DNA of 64,000 nt from Lewinellaceae bacterium. Lineage in GTDB: Bacteria > Bacteroidota > Bacteroidia > Chitinophagales > Saprospiraceae. The stretch is taken from the NCBI GenBank assembly GCA_020636435.1, contig JACJXX010000001.1, positions 2,435,001-2,499,000 on the forward strand, read 5' to 3'. Position numbers and translations under genes: made by a program. Of the stretch, positions 1-6,687 are shown piece by piece. How positions within the stretch are numbered: the first letter of the stretch is position 1; each line of letters starts with the position of its first letter. The notes below the pieces were generated by a model. That model was not told the DNA's origin. It did not search any database and saw nothing but the letters and a program-made list of their open reading frames with translations.

Positions 1-106
1 GAAAATGATAAAAACGGGAACATTTCAGTACTAATTAGTTCAAACAAATTAATTCACTTTAAACTAAATAGGTTTATGTTTTGAGGTTTTTGTCTTATCT
101 TCCAGG

Positions 107-973
107 ATGAAATCCAAAAAGGAGGCGAATAAGTACGACAAAATCTTAAAGGAAAATCTGGAAGCGCTCTTTCTACCGTTTCTGGAGCAGTTACTGGGCA
201 TTCGCATCGTATCAGCCGAACGCCTGCCGGCAAAACTGCAAACCACCCTGGAACGGGAAGCTGATTTTGTCTGCAAAATCATCAACGAAGAGGGTAAAGA
301 AGGTATTCTCCACCTTGAATTTGAATCCGAAGCGAGGCCAGTTATGATATATCGACAGTCTGAATATCATGGGATATTGCTAAAGAAATACCAGCTTCCA
401 ATCTATCATGTAGTGGTATACCTGGGTGAACGAAGGCCAAATATTCCTACTCAACTAAAGAAGGAAGAAATATTCACTGGCTTTGAGTTAATCGACCTGG
501 GACGGTTGGACTACCAGCAAATGCTCAGTAGCCAGATTCCGGAGGCAGTAGTGTTGGCTATTCTTGCAGATTTCAAAGGCCAACCACCTGAAGAAGCTAT
601 ACGTTCTATTTTAGAGCGCTTCCGGCAGGTGGCAAGAGGGAAACTCTCTCTGCAGAAGTACATTCGGCAATTGAATGTCTTGTCAGGTTTACGTAAATTG
701 CATGAGTTAACAATCAAAACTATCGAGGATATGCCAATTACTTATGATGTCAGAACGGACTTCCTTTATAAGAAAGGCAAAGCAGAAGGTAAAGCAGAAG
801 GCAAAGTAGAAGGCTTGGAGGAAGGCATGGAGCAGAAGGCACGCATCGTCGTTGCCCGTGGCCATGAAATAGGCATGACACCCCAAGAGATTGCCGGCCT
901 GGCGGACATGCCGGTCGAATGGGTAAAAGCCGTCATCCGGGAAATAGAGGCGGAACGGAAAGCTGAAGATTAA
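107..973 (+). CDS. Rpn-like PD-(D/E)XK nuclease family protein
   Basis: A 288-residue protein resembling the Rpn/'recombination-promoting nuclease or putative transposase' group. A PD-(D/E)XK core is visible: an acidic residue in READFVCKI around residues 50-54, followed by a beta strand with the E-x-E motif (LHLEFES, about residues 67-73). Family members are DNA endonucleases linked to RecA-independent recombination; activity here is inferred. The C-terminal third carries short GKAEG-type repeats (about residues 225-243), common and variable in length in this family, then a small helical tail with TPQEIAGLADMPVEWVKAV, which looks like a degenerate helix-turn-helix. The ATG at 107 begins a lysine-rich leader and is the natural start. 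It stands alone and converges on the PspC gene. Family-level confidence is good; biological role unknown. Confidence 0.8.
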   Translation: MKSKKEANKYDKILKENLEALFLPFLEQLLGIRIVSAERLPAKLQTTLEREADFVCKIINEEGKEGILHLEFESEARPVMIYRQSEYHGILLKKYQLPIYHVVVYLGERRPNIPTQLKKEEIFTGFELIDLGRLDYQQMLSSQIPEAVVLAILADFKGQPPEEAIRSILERFRQVARGKLSLQKYIRQLNVLSGLRKLHELTIKTIEDMPITYDVRTDFLYKKGKAEGKAEGKVEGLEEGMEQKARIVVARGHEIGMTPQEIAGLADMPVEWVKAVIREIEAERKAED

Positions 974-1012
974 GTCGCCCCTGGTTGACAGCATATTTTT
1001 TATGCAACAGGC

Positions 1013-1064
1013 AGACTTGACAAGTTTTACACCGGGATTGCCCTGGAATAAACTTGTCAAGTCT
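1013..1064. terminator. Hairpin between convergent genes
   Basis: Two perfect 15-bp inverted arms (1013-1027 and 1050-1064, core ACTTGACAAGTTT) enclose a 22-nt loop between the ends of the Rpn-like gene (973) and the PspC gene (1069). Neither strand has a clean T-tract, so this may be a shared transcript-end hairpin or a short dispersed palindrome. Confidence 0.45.
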
Positions 1065-1068
1065 ATAC

Positions 1069-3207
1069 TTATTCCTCCACACTGACCTGGCTCGACTCCT
1101 CCACCTGCTTCGCAAGTTTCGCCACGGCCCCCAATTTCACTTTACTGGTTCCGGAAGCGCTGATATCGGCTTCCGAAACCTCGGCTTTCTCCGCATCCAG
1201 TTTGGCATTTCCCGAAAGGGCCGCCCTCAGGAAAGCAAAACTGCCGCGCAAGTCTACTTTGTTATCCCCTTCTTGTATCAGGATGAGTGAGTCGATGGCA
1301 ACATCGGCTTTGAGTTCCTGTTTGCCGCTGAGGGTGAGTTGCATCGTTCCTCCGTTGAAGCCTTCCAGGCGAATGTCGTCGGTGGATCCCGCTTCCAGCT
1401 GTTTCAACTCGGGCATGATGATGGTAAGCCGCACGGGTGAGGAAGTGCGCTGCAAGCCGGAAGAAACCATCAGACGGCCGTCCCGCTCTGCCATTTCCAC
1501 CTTTTTCACCAACGTAGAACTGCCGGACAACTGCACGGAGTATTCATCCCCCCTTTCGATGTTCACTTTGATCGGGCCTTCAATGCTGACCTTGTTAAAA
1601 TTCTCAAAGGACAAGCCCTGCTCGCTATCGCCGGCGCAACCTTTGCAAATCAGCCCTTCCTCCGTCATGGTCCAGACCTGGTTGGGGTTATGGTAAAGGA
1701 GTACGTCGTCGTCCGCCTTATCTATATCCTGCACATAGCGGCTTACATTGCCATCGATGAAGATCGACTTCCCAACCGGTACTTTCAGGCGCAGCTTCAC
1801 TTCCTGAGCACGCCATTTTTCACCTTTGGGAATGATGAAATAAGCCGGAAGCGTCAATTGGCTTTCTTTTCGTTCCACCGGGTAATCAATAGCCCCGGCC
1901 AGGTTTTTTGCGGCGTTAAAAGACTGGCCACGCGCTTTGTATTCCTCCGCAAGCTCAAATACCTGCCCCTCCGCTTTTTCGATGTAGAGGTTGATCTCTT
2001 TACTGATGAGTTGGTCGTTGACCAGCTTCAATTTGTCCACTTGAAACCAGCTGTCGCCGTGGAAACTTTCCCCCATGCGCAAGTTGAGCGTATCGGCGGG
2101 CAAAGCTTCCAGGCTTAGCTGACGGGTGATTTCTCCTTCCTGGGCGAACTGCCGGACGGACATGGGCAACACAACGAACAAGCTGACGACGTTGAGTACC
2201 CAGAATGCCGTCAGGCCAGCTCTCCAGGCCGGGCTCATACGGGTGCCGTATAATAGTCGGGTGATGGTTAATACAAGAGCGAGCATCACCATCCCAATGA
2301 TGATGAGCAGGTTGAAGGCACCCAGTATGGATAAAAATGGAGGGTCGGGTGAAAAGAATTCAAAGAGCGGCCAGGCGAAAACGACGCTGCCCACGGTGGC
2401 GATCCAGGCGGCGGCAAAAGCGAGGATCAACGCGCCGCCAATGAGTATCAACAACGGTTTCCAAAGCTTGACAATCACTTCCACCAGAACCCGGAGCACC
2501 TGTCCGATGGCGCCTACCACTTTCCTGAGGCCATCTCCGATCGCGGCGCTTCCGCCGGATGCGCTAAACTCTTTTTTTTTACCGCCGAGTTCGCTTCCGA
2601 ATTCCGACACTTTATCCGAAATGTGCTGAAATTCTTCCTCGATGATCCTGCCGATGTTGGAAGCGTTGATGGGCTCTCCGCGCATCGCCAGCCGGTCGCT
2701 CGCCGTTTCCGCCCTGGGCACGATGGCCCAGAGGATGAGGTAAGCCGGAATGCCGAAGCCGCCGGAGATGGTAATAACAATAAACAGCAGGCGAATCCAG
2801 AGCGGGTCGGCAATGCCGAAGTAGGCGGCGATGCCCGAACAAACCCCGCCGAGCACCTCGTCTTCCGGGTTGCGGAACAACCGCTTGCCGGGGCGGTAGC
2901 TGCTGCCTGTGCTGCTGCGGGGCTGCGGCTCTTCGCCGAGCGGCTCGGCGCCAAAGTCTTCGGGCGTGCCCATGACGACAATGGCGTCCTTCACTTCTTT
3001 TATGGTAATAATGGTGCCGCGCTCGCCCAGGCTTTCCTGGAAGAGCTCCGCCATGCGGGCTTCGATGTCGTTGGTGATCTCTTCATACCCCTCGGATCCC
3101 TCGAAGTGCCGGTGTATGGTTTCCAGGTAATGCCGGAGGTGGTCATAGGCGTCTTCGTCAATGGTGAAGGGGAAGCCGCCTAAATTAATATGCTGTACCT
3201 TATTCAT
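1069..3207 (-). CDS. PspC domain membrane protein with C-terminal GIN (DUF2807) domain
   Basis: A 712-residue envelope protein with several parts. Residues 1-95 form a HAAS-like soluble leader (IDEDAYDHLRHYLETI, ITNDIEARMAELF). A PspC domain follows at about 108-172 (RNPEDEVLGGVCSGIAAYFG, then a hydrophobic helix ending WAIVPR). Three further hydrophobic segments lie between about 235 and 355. The rest is an exported region ending in a beta-helical GIN/DUF2807 domain (about 530-700, FNKVSIEGPIKVNIERGD). PspC proteins take part in envelope stress responses, and GIN domains are usually extracytoplasmic. Its start overlaps the upstream PadR gene by 8 bp, a standard PadR/PspC pairing in which the regulator probably controls the membrane protein. 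Full length, no lesion seen. Confidence 0.88.
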   Translation of the reverse strand: MNKVQHINLGGFPFTIDEDAYDHLRHYLETIHRHFEGSEGYEEITNDIEARMAELFQESLGERGTIITIKEVKDAIVVMGTPEDFGAEPLGEEPQPRSSTGSSYRPGKRLFRNPEDEVLGGVCSGIAAYFGIADPLWIRLLFIVITISGGFGIPAYLILWAIVPRAETASDRLAMRGEPINASNIGRIIEEEFQHISDKVSEFGSELGGKKKEFSASGGSAAIGDGLRKVVGAIGQVLRVLVEVIVKLWKPLLILIGGALILAFAAAWIATVGSVVFAWPLFEFFSPDPPFLSILGAFNLLIIIGMVMLALVLTITRLLYGTRMSPAWRAGLTAFWVLNVVSLFVVLPMSVRQFAQEGEITRQLSLEALPADTLNLRMGESFHGDSWFQVDKLKLVNDQLISKEINLYIEKAEGQVFELAEEYKARGQSFNAAKNLAGAIDYPVERKESQLTLPAYFIIPKGEKWRAQEVKLRLKVPVGKSIFIDGNVSRYVQDIDKADDDVLLYHNPNQVWTMTEEGLICKGCAGDSEQGLSFENFNKVSIEGPIKVNIERGDEYSVQLSGSSTLVKKVEMAERDGRLMVSSGLQRTSSPVRLTIIMPELKQLEAGSTDDIRLEGFNGGTMQLTLSGKQELKADVAIDSLILIQEGDNKVDLRGSFAFLRAALSGNAKLDAEKAEVSEADISASGTSKVKLGAVAKLAKQVEESSQVSVEE

Positions 3208-3562
3208 TAGTCGAAATGTTTTTTGTTGATCGATTGACTGCTTCTACGAGCTGATCCCAGGTGTCCATTAAACTCTTTAGGAACTCCCGCCCGGTATCGG
3301 TTATGGAGTAATACTTGCGGGGAGGGCCCATGGAGGATTCCTGCCAGTTGTACTGTAGCAGGCCCTGGTCTTTCATGCGGCTGAGCAGCGGATAGAGCGT
3401 ACCCTCTACTACGATCAGCTCCGAAGCCTTCAATTCCTTGATGATGTCGGAAGGATAGGCCTCCTTCTCCGAAACGATAGACAGGATGCAGAGCTCTAAG
3501 ACGCCCCTCCGCATTTGCCTGGCCATCTGTGTCCTGATCTTTTTTAATTCTTTCGTCTTCAT
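3200..3562 (-). CDS. PadR family transcriptional regulator
   Basis: A 120-residue winged-helix regulator. The start is set at the ATG at 3562 (MKTKELKKIRTQMARQMRRG); an upstream in-frame extension to 3628 would run through the promoter. PadR features are clear: GVLELCILSIVSEKEAYPSDI for helices 1-2, the recognition region VVEGTLYPLLSRMKDQGLLQ, and the wing (SSMGPPRKYYSITDTGREFL). Its stop overlaps the start of the PspC-GIN gene by 8 bp, so the two are one transcription unit and translationally coupled. PadR proteins of this size normally repress their own operon in response to a ligand or stress; the ligand is unknown. Confidence 0.92.
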   Translation of the reverse strand: MKTKELKKIRTQMARQMRRGVLELCILSIVSEKEAYPSDIIKELKASELIVVEGTLYPLLSRMKDQGLLQYNWQESSMGPPRKYYSITDTGREFLKSLMDTWDQLVEAVNRSTKNISTNE

Positions 3563-3567
3563 GTGTG

Positions 3568-3598
3568 CAAATGTAGGGATAATTATAGTACCATGCAA
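3568..3598 (-). promoter_or_regulatory. Bacteroidota-type promoter for padR-pspC, probably leaderless
   Basis: On the minus strand, TTG (3596-3598), 20 nt, then TACATTTG (3568-3575) match the Bacteroidota -33 and -7 consensus (TTG / TAnnTTTG). The -7 box ends only five bases before the PadR ATG at 3562, so transcription should begin at or next to the start codon. Confidence 0.7.
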
Positions 3599-3804
3599 CA
3601 CAAAGTACCTGTAAAGGCAAGGTAACATCTATCAACAAGTACCTGGCGTCTACGAATAAGACGCCGTCTTTCGATGAAGGGTTACAATTTGTCTATGAAG
3701 TGGAAAAGGGGCAGGTTTGACAAGTTCGAAATTCGGAGTTCAATTGTTCGAAGGTCAATTGTTCGGAGTTCTGCCGATAGGCATCCCTTTGGGAAAGGAT
3801 CGAC

Positions 3805-3962
3805 AGGCCGTAAGTTCTCAATAAATCTCGTTATGTTGCCAGTTCCGTAGGAACGAAAGGCTATTGCCAGGGCCGTAAGGCCCTGGAATAGGGTTGGGCT
3901 TTGGTTTAGTCCTGTAAGGACGACAGGTTTTATTTCCATTTATTGAGAAGTTACGACAGGCC
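3805..3962. repeat. Inverted-repeat-bounded intergenic repeat with three internal hairpins
   Basis: The 3.6-4.07 kb spacer has no gene. The ends 3807-3826 and 3938-3962 are imperfect inverted copies (GGCC...GTAAGTTCTCAATAAAT). Inside are three short hairpins of related design, each with C(C/T)GTA(A)GG at its tip (about 3842-3855, 3868-3886, 3909-3927). A partial copy of one end (TTATTGAGAACTTAC) recurs near 31,258. It looks like a dispersed non-coding repeat; the ORF across it is not credible. Confidence 0.55.
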
Positions 3963-3987
3963 TCGGCAACCCATTGACTGCCAAAAC

Positions 3988-4010
3988 TGTCCAGTGCTAG
4001 ACTGGTAGCC
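3988..4010. repeat. Solo terminal inverted repeat of the 8-bp-TSD MITE family
   Basis: This segment (TGTCCAGTGCTAGACTGGTAGCC) matches the right end of the elements at 14,497 and 31,040 with few changes. No matching left end or duplicated target was found upstream, so it appears to be a decayed or truncated copy. Confidence 0.5.
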
Positions 4011-4019
4011 GGGTTACTA

Positions 4020-4061
4020 TTGAATAATTGTACAAAATAACGTACCTTTGAATGTACAAAA
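4020..4061 (+). promoter_or_regulatory. Autoregulated promoter of the Phd/YoeB operon
   Basis: TTG (4020-4022), 20 nt, TACCTTTG (4043-4050) form a good Bacteroidota promoter. Two copies of TGTACAAAA (4029-4037 and 4053-4061) flank the -7 box, 24 bp apart. TGTACA palindromes are the known core of YefM-YoeB operators, so these are very likely the antitoxin binding sites. Confidence 0.75.
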
Positions 4062-4071
4062 GTAATGAATC

Positions 4072-4329
4072 ATGAAAGCAGTCACCATATCTGCCTTAAG
4101 AGCAAAAATGAAAGCCTATTTCGATGAGGTCAGTAAATCTTTAGAAGTACTTATCGTTCCAAGAAACAACGACGAAGATGACGCCATCGTAATTATGTCC
4201 ATTAAGGAATATAATTCTTTGAAGGAAACTGAATACCTCTTATCGACAGAAAAAAATAGGGCCAGGTTGGAGGAATCCATTCAACAGTTGAGAAGTGGCA
4301 AAACCATCCTTTATTCACCTGATGAATAA
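4072..4329 (+). CDS. Type II antitoxin, Phd/YefM family
   Basis: An 85-residue antitoxin with the typical Phd/YefM N-terminus (MKAVTISALRAKMKAYFDEV), which dimerises and binds operator DNA, then the conserved middle (VIMSIKEYNSLKETEYLL). The C-terminal part (about 58-85) is the flexible segment expected to wrap and inhibit the toxin. It lies 9 bp upstream of the YoeB-like toxin gene, behind a promoter carrying two TGTACA palindromes. Regulation is probably the usual conditional cooperativity, with the antitoxin-toxin complex repressing the operon. Length is normal for the family. Confidence 0.92.
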   Translation: MKAVTISALRAKMKAYFDEVSKSLEVLIVPRNNDEDDAIVIMSIKEYNSLKETEYLLSTEKNRARLEESIQQLRSGKTILYSPDE

Positions 4330-4338
4330 ATTGCCGTC

Positions 4339-4614
4339 ATGAATATTGAGTTCACGCAAAATGGATGGGAAGATTTTGAATTCTGGCTCGAAAATGATGC
4401 CGAGATCGCCCTCAAGATCAAAGAATTGATCCAATCCATAAGAGAAAATCCATTTAAAGGATTGGGCAAACCGGAACCGCTGAAGCATGGGTTAAAAGGT
4501 TTCTGGTCAAGAAGAATTACCCATGAGCACAGGTTGGTGTATCGGGTAAAGGGGACTAAAGGAGTTGACCAGAAATGTTCTATCATTCAATGCCGGTTCC
4601 ACTACGATGATTAG
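4339..4614 (+). CDS. Type II toxin, Txe/YoeB family mRNA interferase
   Basis: A 91-residue RelE-fold toxin of the Txe/YoeB group. Visible hallmarks are the N-terminal strand with W and DFEFW, the stretch IQSIRENPFKGLGKPEPLKHGLKGFWSRRI (quoted in part), the HEHRLVYRV strand, and a C-terminal RFHYDD. In YoeB the catalytic residues are a Glu in the GKPEPLK segment, an Arg in RLVY and a C-terminal His/Tyr; all are present. It cleaves mRNA at the ribosomal A site in characterised members. Normal length and no lesion, so presumably an active toxin paired with the upstream antitoxin. Confidence 0.93.
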   Translation: MNIEFTQNGWEDFEFWLENDAEIALKIKELIQSIRENPFKGLGKPEPLKHGLKGFWSRRITHEHRLVYRVKGTKGVDQKCSIIQCRFHYDD

Positions 4615-4852
4615 AAGATTACCATACTACTGGACCTTTGCTGGGCCGTGTAAAAGTGTAAAAGTGTAAATGAAGCCGACACAGGAGCAGCGCTCAGGTA
4701 GCCCCATCGCACAGGCCTCTTTTACACGTTTACACCCTCTTCATCCGCCAAAGCCACGGGCGGCAGCGGATACACGTTTACACAAAGGTTGTGGCTCCGC
4801 CACCTCATGTAAAAGAACGCCGTTCCCAACCATTTACATTTTTAAACCAATA

Positions 4853-5040
4853 GAACATAACCTGGCGAAGCCAGAACCAAGTGTTCTTAAACCGCAAAAC
4901 CGCAAAACCGCAGAACCGAAAAACCGCAAAACCGAGAAATGTAAAAGGAGGCTCGGCTCGGGCGGCTCGTATGGGGCTGCCTGCACGGAGCTACTTTTTC
5001 ATTTAAAATTTTGCGGTTCTACATTTTGCGGTTTAAAGTA
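4853..5040. repeat. Dispersed non-coding repeat, unoccupied copy
   Basis: The 4615-5063 spacer contains no credible gene. From about 4853 it matches 28,541-28,870: a shared head (CATAACCTGGCGAAGCCAGA, AACCAAGTGT), a run of AACCGCAAAACCGC phrases, GTAAAAGGAGGCTCGGCT, and a tail (TTTTGCGGTT ... CATTTTGCGGTTT). The start and end phrases are inverted relatives (AACCGCAAAA / TTTTGCGGTT). The 4650-4830 part has GTGTAAA/TTTACAC phrases also found near 49.3 kb. Confidence 0.6.
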
Positions 5041-5063
5041 GAATATTCCCCCTGTTATTTTCC

Positions 5064-6296
5064 TCATTTACTGGCCAGTTGCTGCCGCAGTTCCTCCAAC
5101 CCGGGATGGCGGGAGTTGGTGCGGGTAGCTGCCTGAAAATACCGGGCGGCTTCGGCCGAGTCTCCGCGCCGCTGGCAAATAGTGGCCATTACCCGGTTGA
5201 CGTCGATATTATCGGGGCGCTTCTGGTATTCTTTTTTGGCGTACTCCAGAGCTTTATCCTGATCGTACATCAGGCTGGAGTAGAGTTTAGCGTACTCCAG
5301 GTCCATATTGTGTCCGCTTTCGGTATCGTCTTTCAGCATAACCCAAAGCTCTGCCATGGTGCGCTCGAAATCTTCCTGCCGGCCGGTTTTTTTATAGATG
5401 CTGGCCAGCGATTCGTAGAAGCTGAATTCCGGAATGATGCCGGCGGCTTGCTTCAGCAGGCGCTCGGCTTCGGGGTAGTCCTTTCTTTCTATAGCTATAT
5501 CCGCCAGGGCGCCGATGGCAAAGGGATAATCCGGCCGCTCGGCCAGAATGATCTGGTACTGCCGTTCCGCCTCCTCCAAGCTGCCGTAGTTTTCATAAAG
5601 CTTGCCCAAAGTGAGGCGCGCCCAGGCCGTCTCTTCGTAAGAAGGATAACCGGCAGACACGGCCAGCTTCATGGCCTCAATGGCCCCTTCCACCTGCCCG
5701 TAGATTTCCCGCAGGTAGGACACGCGGGCGTAAGAGCGCAGGTCGGGCCGGATACCAACCATCTTATCGGCCATGGCCACTGCTTCCTCGTAACGGCCCA
5801 ATTCTACGTTGGCGTCAACCAGGGCGCCGTAAATCTGAGCGTTGTAGGGATTGATCGCTACAGCCTGCTGTGCCGTTTCCAGGCCGGCCGCAAAATCGTG
5901 GAGCGACAGTTGAACGCCGGCCTTTGACGCCAGAGCCCGGAAGCGGACATCATCGTCCGCTTTTTCCAGTTCAATGCCATTTAGCACTTCGAGGGCAGCC
6001 GGGTAGTAGTGCCCATGCTCGCCGGTGATGCGCGCCTCGTTGATGTATAACTGTGCCAGTGCCAGGCGGGCTTCGCCGTTCGACGGGTCGCGCTCCAGTT
6101 TCTGGCGGTTTTCAACGTAGTAATTCTGAACTTTTTCCCACTCTTTGTCCTGCCGCAGGGCCGGGTGGCGGTCCAGCAGCTTAGGGATTTCAAGGGCCTG
6201 TTGCTGCCCGTTGGCGCCCTCCTGGCTGGTAGAATTGCAGGATAGAAGAGACAAGGTAAGAATAGATAGGATGAAGAGTGTATCGAGGATTTTCAT
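5064..6296 (-). CDS. TPR-repeat lipoprotein
   Basis: A 410-residue protein with an N-terminal lipoprotein signal (hydrophobic core LFILSILTLSLLSC, lipobox LLSC, Cys about residue 20), then an alpha-helical solenoid of tetratricopeptide repeats, including GRYEEAVAMADKMVGIRPD, GSLEEAERQYQIILAERPD and DYPEAERLLKQAAGIIPE. About eight repeats fill residues 95-405. It is probably tethered to a membrane facing the periplasm and acts as a protein-interaction scaffold; no catalytic domain is present. It is a single gene with its own 390-bp upstream spacer. Specific function cannot be assigned. Confidence 0.8.
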   Translation of the reverse strand: MKILDTLFILSILTLSLLSCNSTSQEGANGQQQALEIPKLLDRHPALRQDKEWEKVQNYYVENRQKLERDPSNGEARLALAQLYINEARITGEHGHYYPAALEVLNGIELEKADDDVRFRALASKAGVQLSLHDFAAGLETAQQAVAINPYNAQIYGALVDANVELGRYEEAVAMADKMVGIRPDLRSYARVSYLREIYGQVEGAIEAMKLAVSAGYPSYEETAWARLTLGKLYENYGSLEEAERQYQIILAERPDYPFAIGALADIAIERKDYPEAERLLKQAAGIIPEFSFYESLASIYKKTGRQEDFERTMAELWVMLKDDTESGHNMDLEYAKLYSSLMYDQDKALEYAKKEYQKRPDNIDVNRVMATICQRRGDSAEAARYFQAATRTNSRHPGLEELRQQLASK

Positions 6297-6420
6297 TATT
6301 CTGCTTTTTTAGAAGCTGTTTGTTAATATTAAGGACGAGGGATACAGGGTTATATAAGTAGTCGGACAGAATTAATTTACGTATAACATCTCTACTTCCC
6401 ACTTAAAATCGAAGCAGATT

Positions 6421-6504
6421 GTCCTCCCCGGGGGGAGGTTAGGAGGGGGACTTAGAGACGAAAACCCTTTAAAATTCCCCCCTCTAACTCCCCCCAGGGG
6501 GAGA
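6421..6504. repeat. G/C-rich imperfect inverted repeat
   Basis: Two roughly 30-bp arms (6421-6450 and 6473-6504; core CCCCCCTCTAACTCCCCCC against its complement) face each other across 22 nt. The same kind of arm (CCCCTAACCCC-like) is found at 40,224-40,316. This is a short dispersed intergenic palindrome in the spacer between the DUF4331 and TPR genes. Confidence 0.55.
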
Positions 6505-6630
6505 CAACTTCCTTCGGTTAAGAGTTTGAGAAAGATCATTTATACTTAATCTAATTTTGTCCAGGTACTTAAGTAGCCGAATTGAATTAAATTCAGTTTG
6601 AGCCCAAATAAATTTGGACAGCCAAAGGGG

Positions 6631-6660
6631 AAAAAACCCGGAGGCTTTCAGGCCTCCGGG
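6631..6660 (-). terminator. Rho-independent terminator of the DUF4331 pair
   Basis: On the minus strand a GC-rich stem (CCCGGAGGCC with GCCTCCGGG) is followed directly by six T residues (complement of 6631-6636), 28 bp after the stop codon of the downstream DUF4331 gene. Confidence 0.8.
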
Positions 6661-6687
6661 GCGGAAGTTGGATAATAAAAATCCCCT

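Noticed and set aside
107..973. Rpn-like gene as the transposase for the small elements
   Set aside because: It lacks flanking family-A, CTAG or other matching inverted repeats, and Rpn proteins are not known to mobilise such elements.
3682..3939. 85-residue ORF in the padR-antitoxin spacer
   Set aside because: It runs through an inverted-repeat element with internal hairpins and shows no domain.
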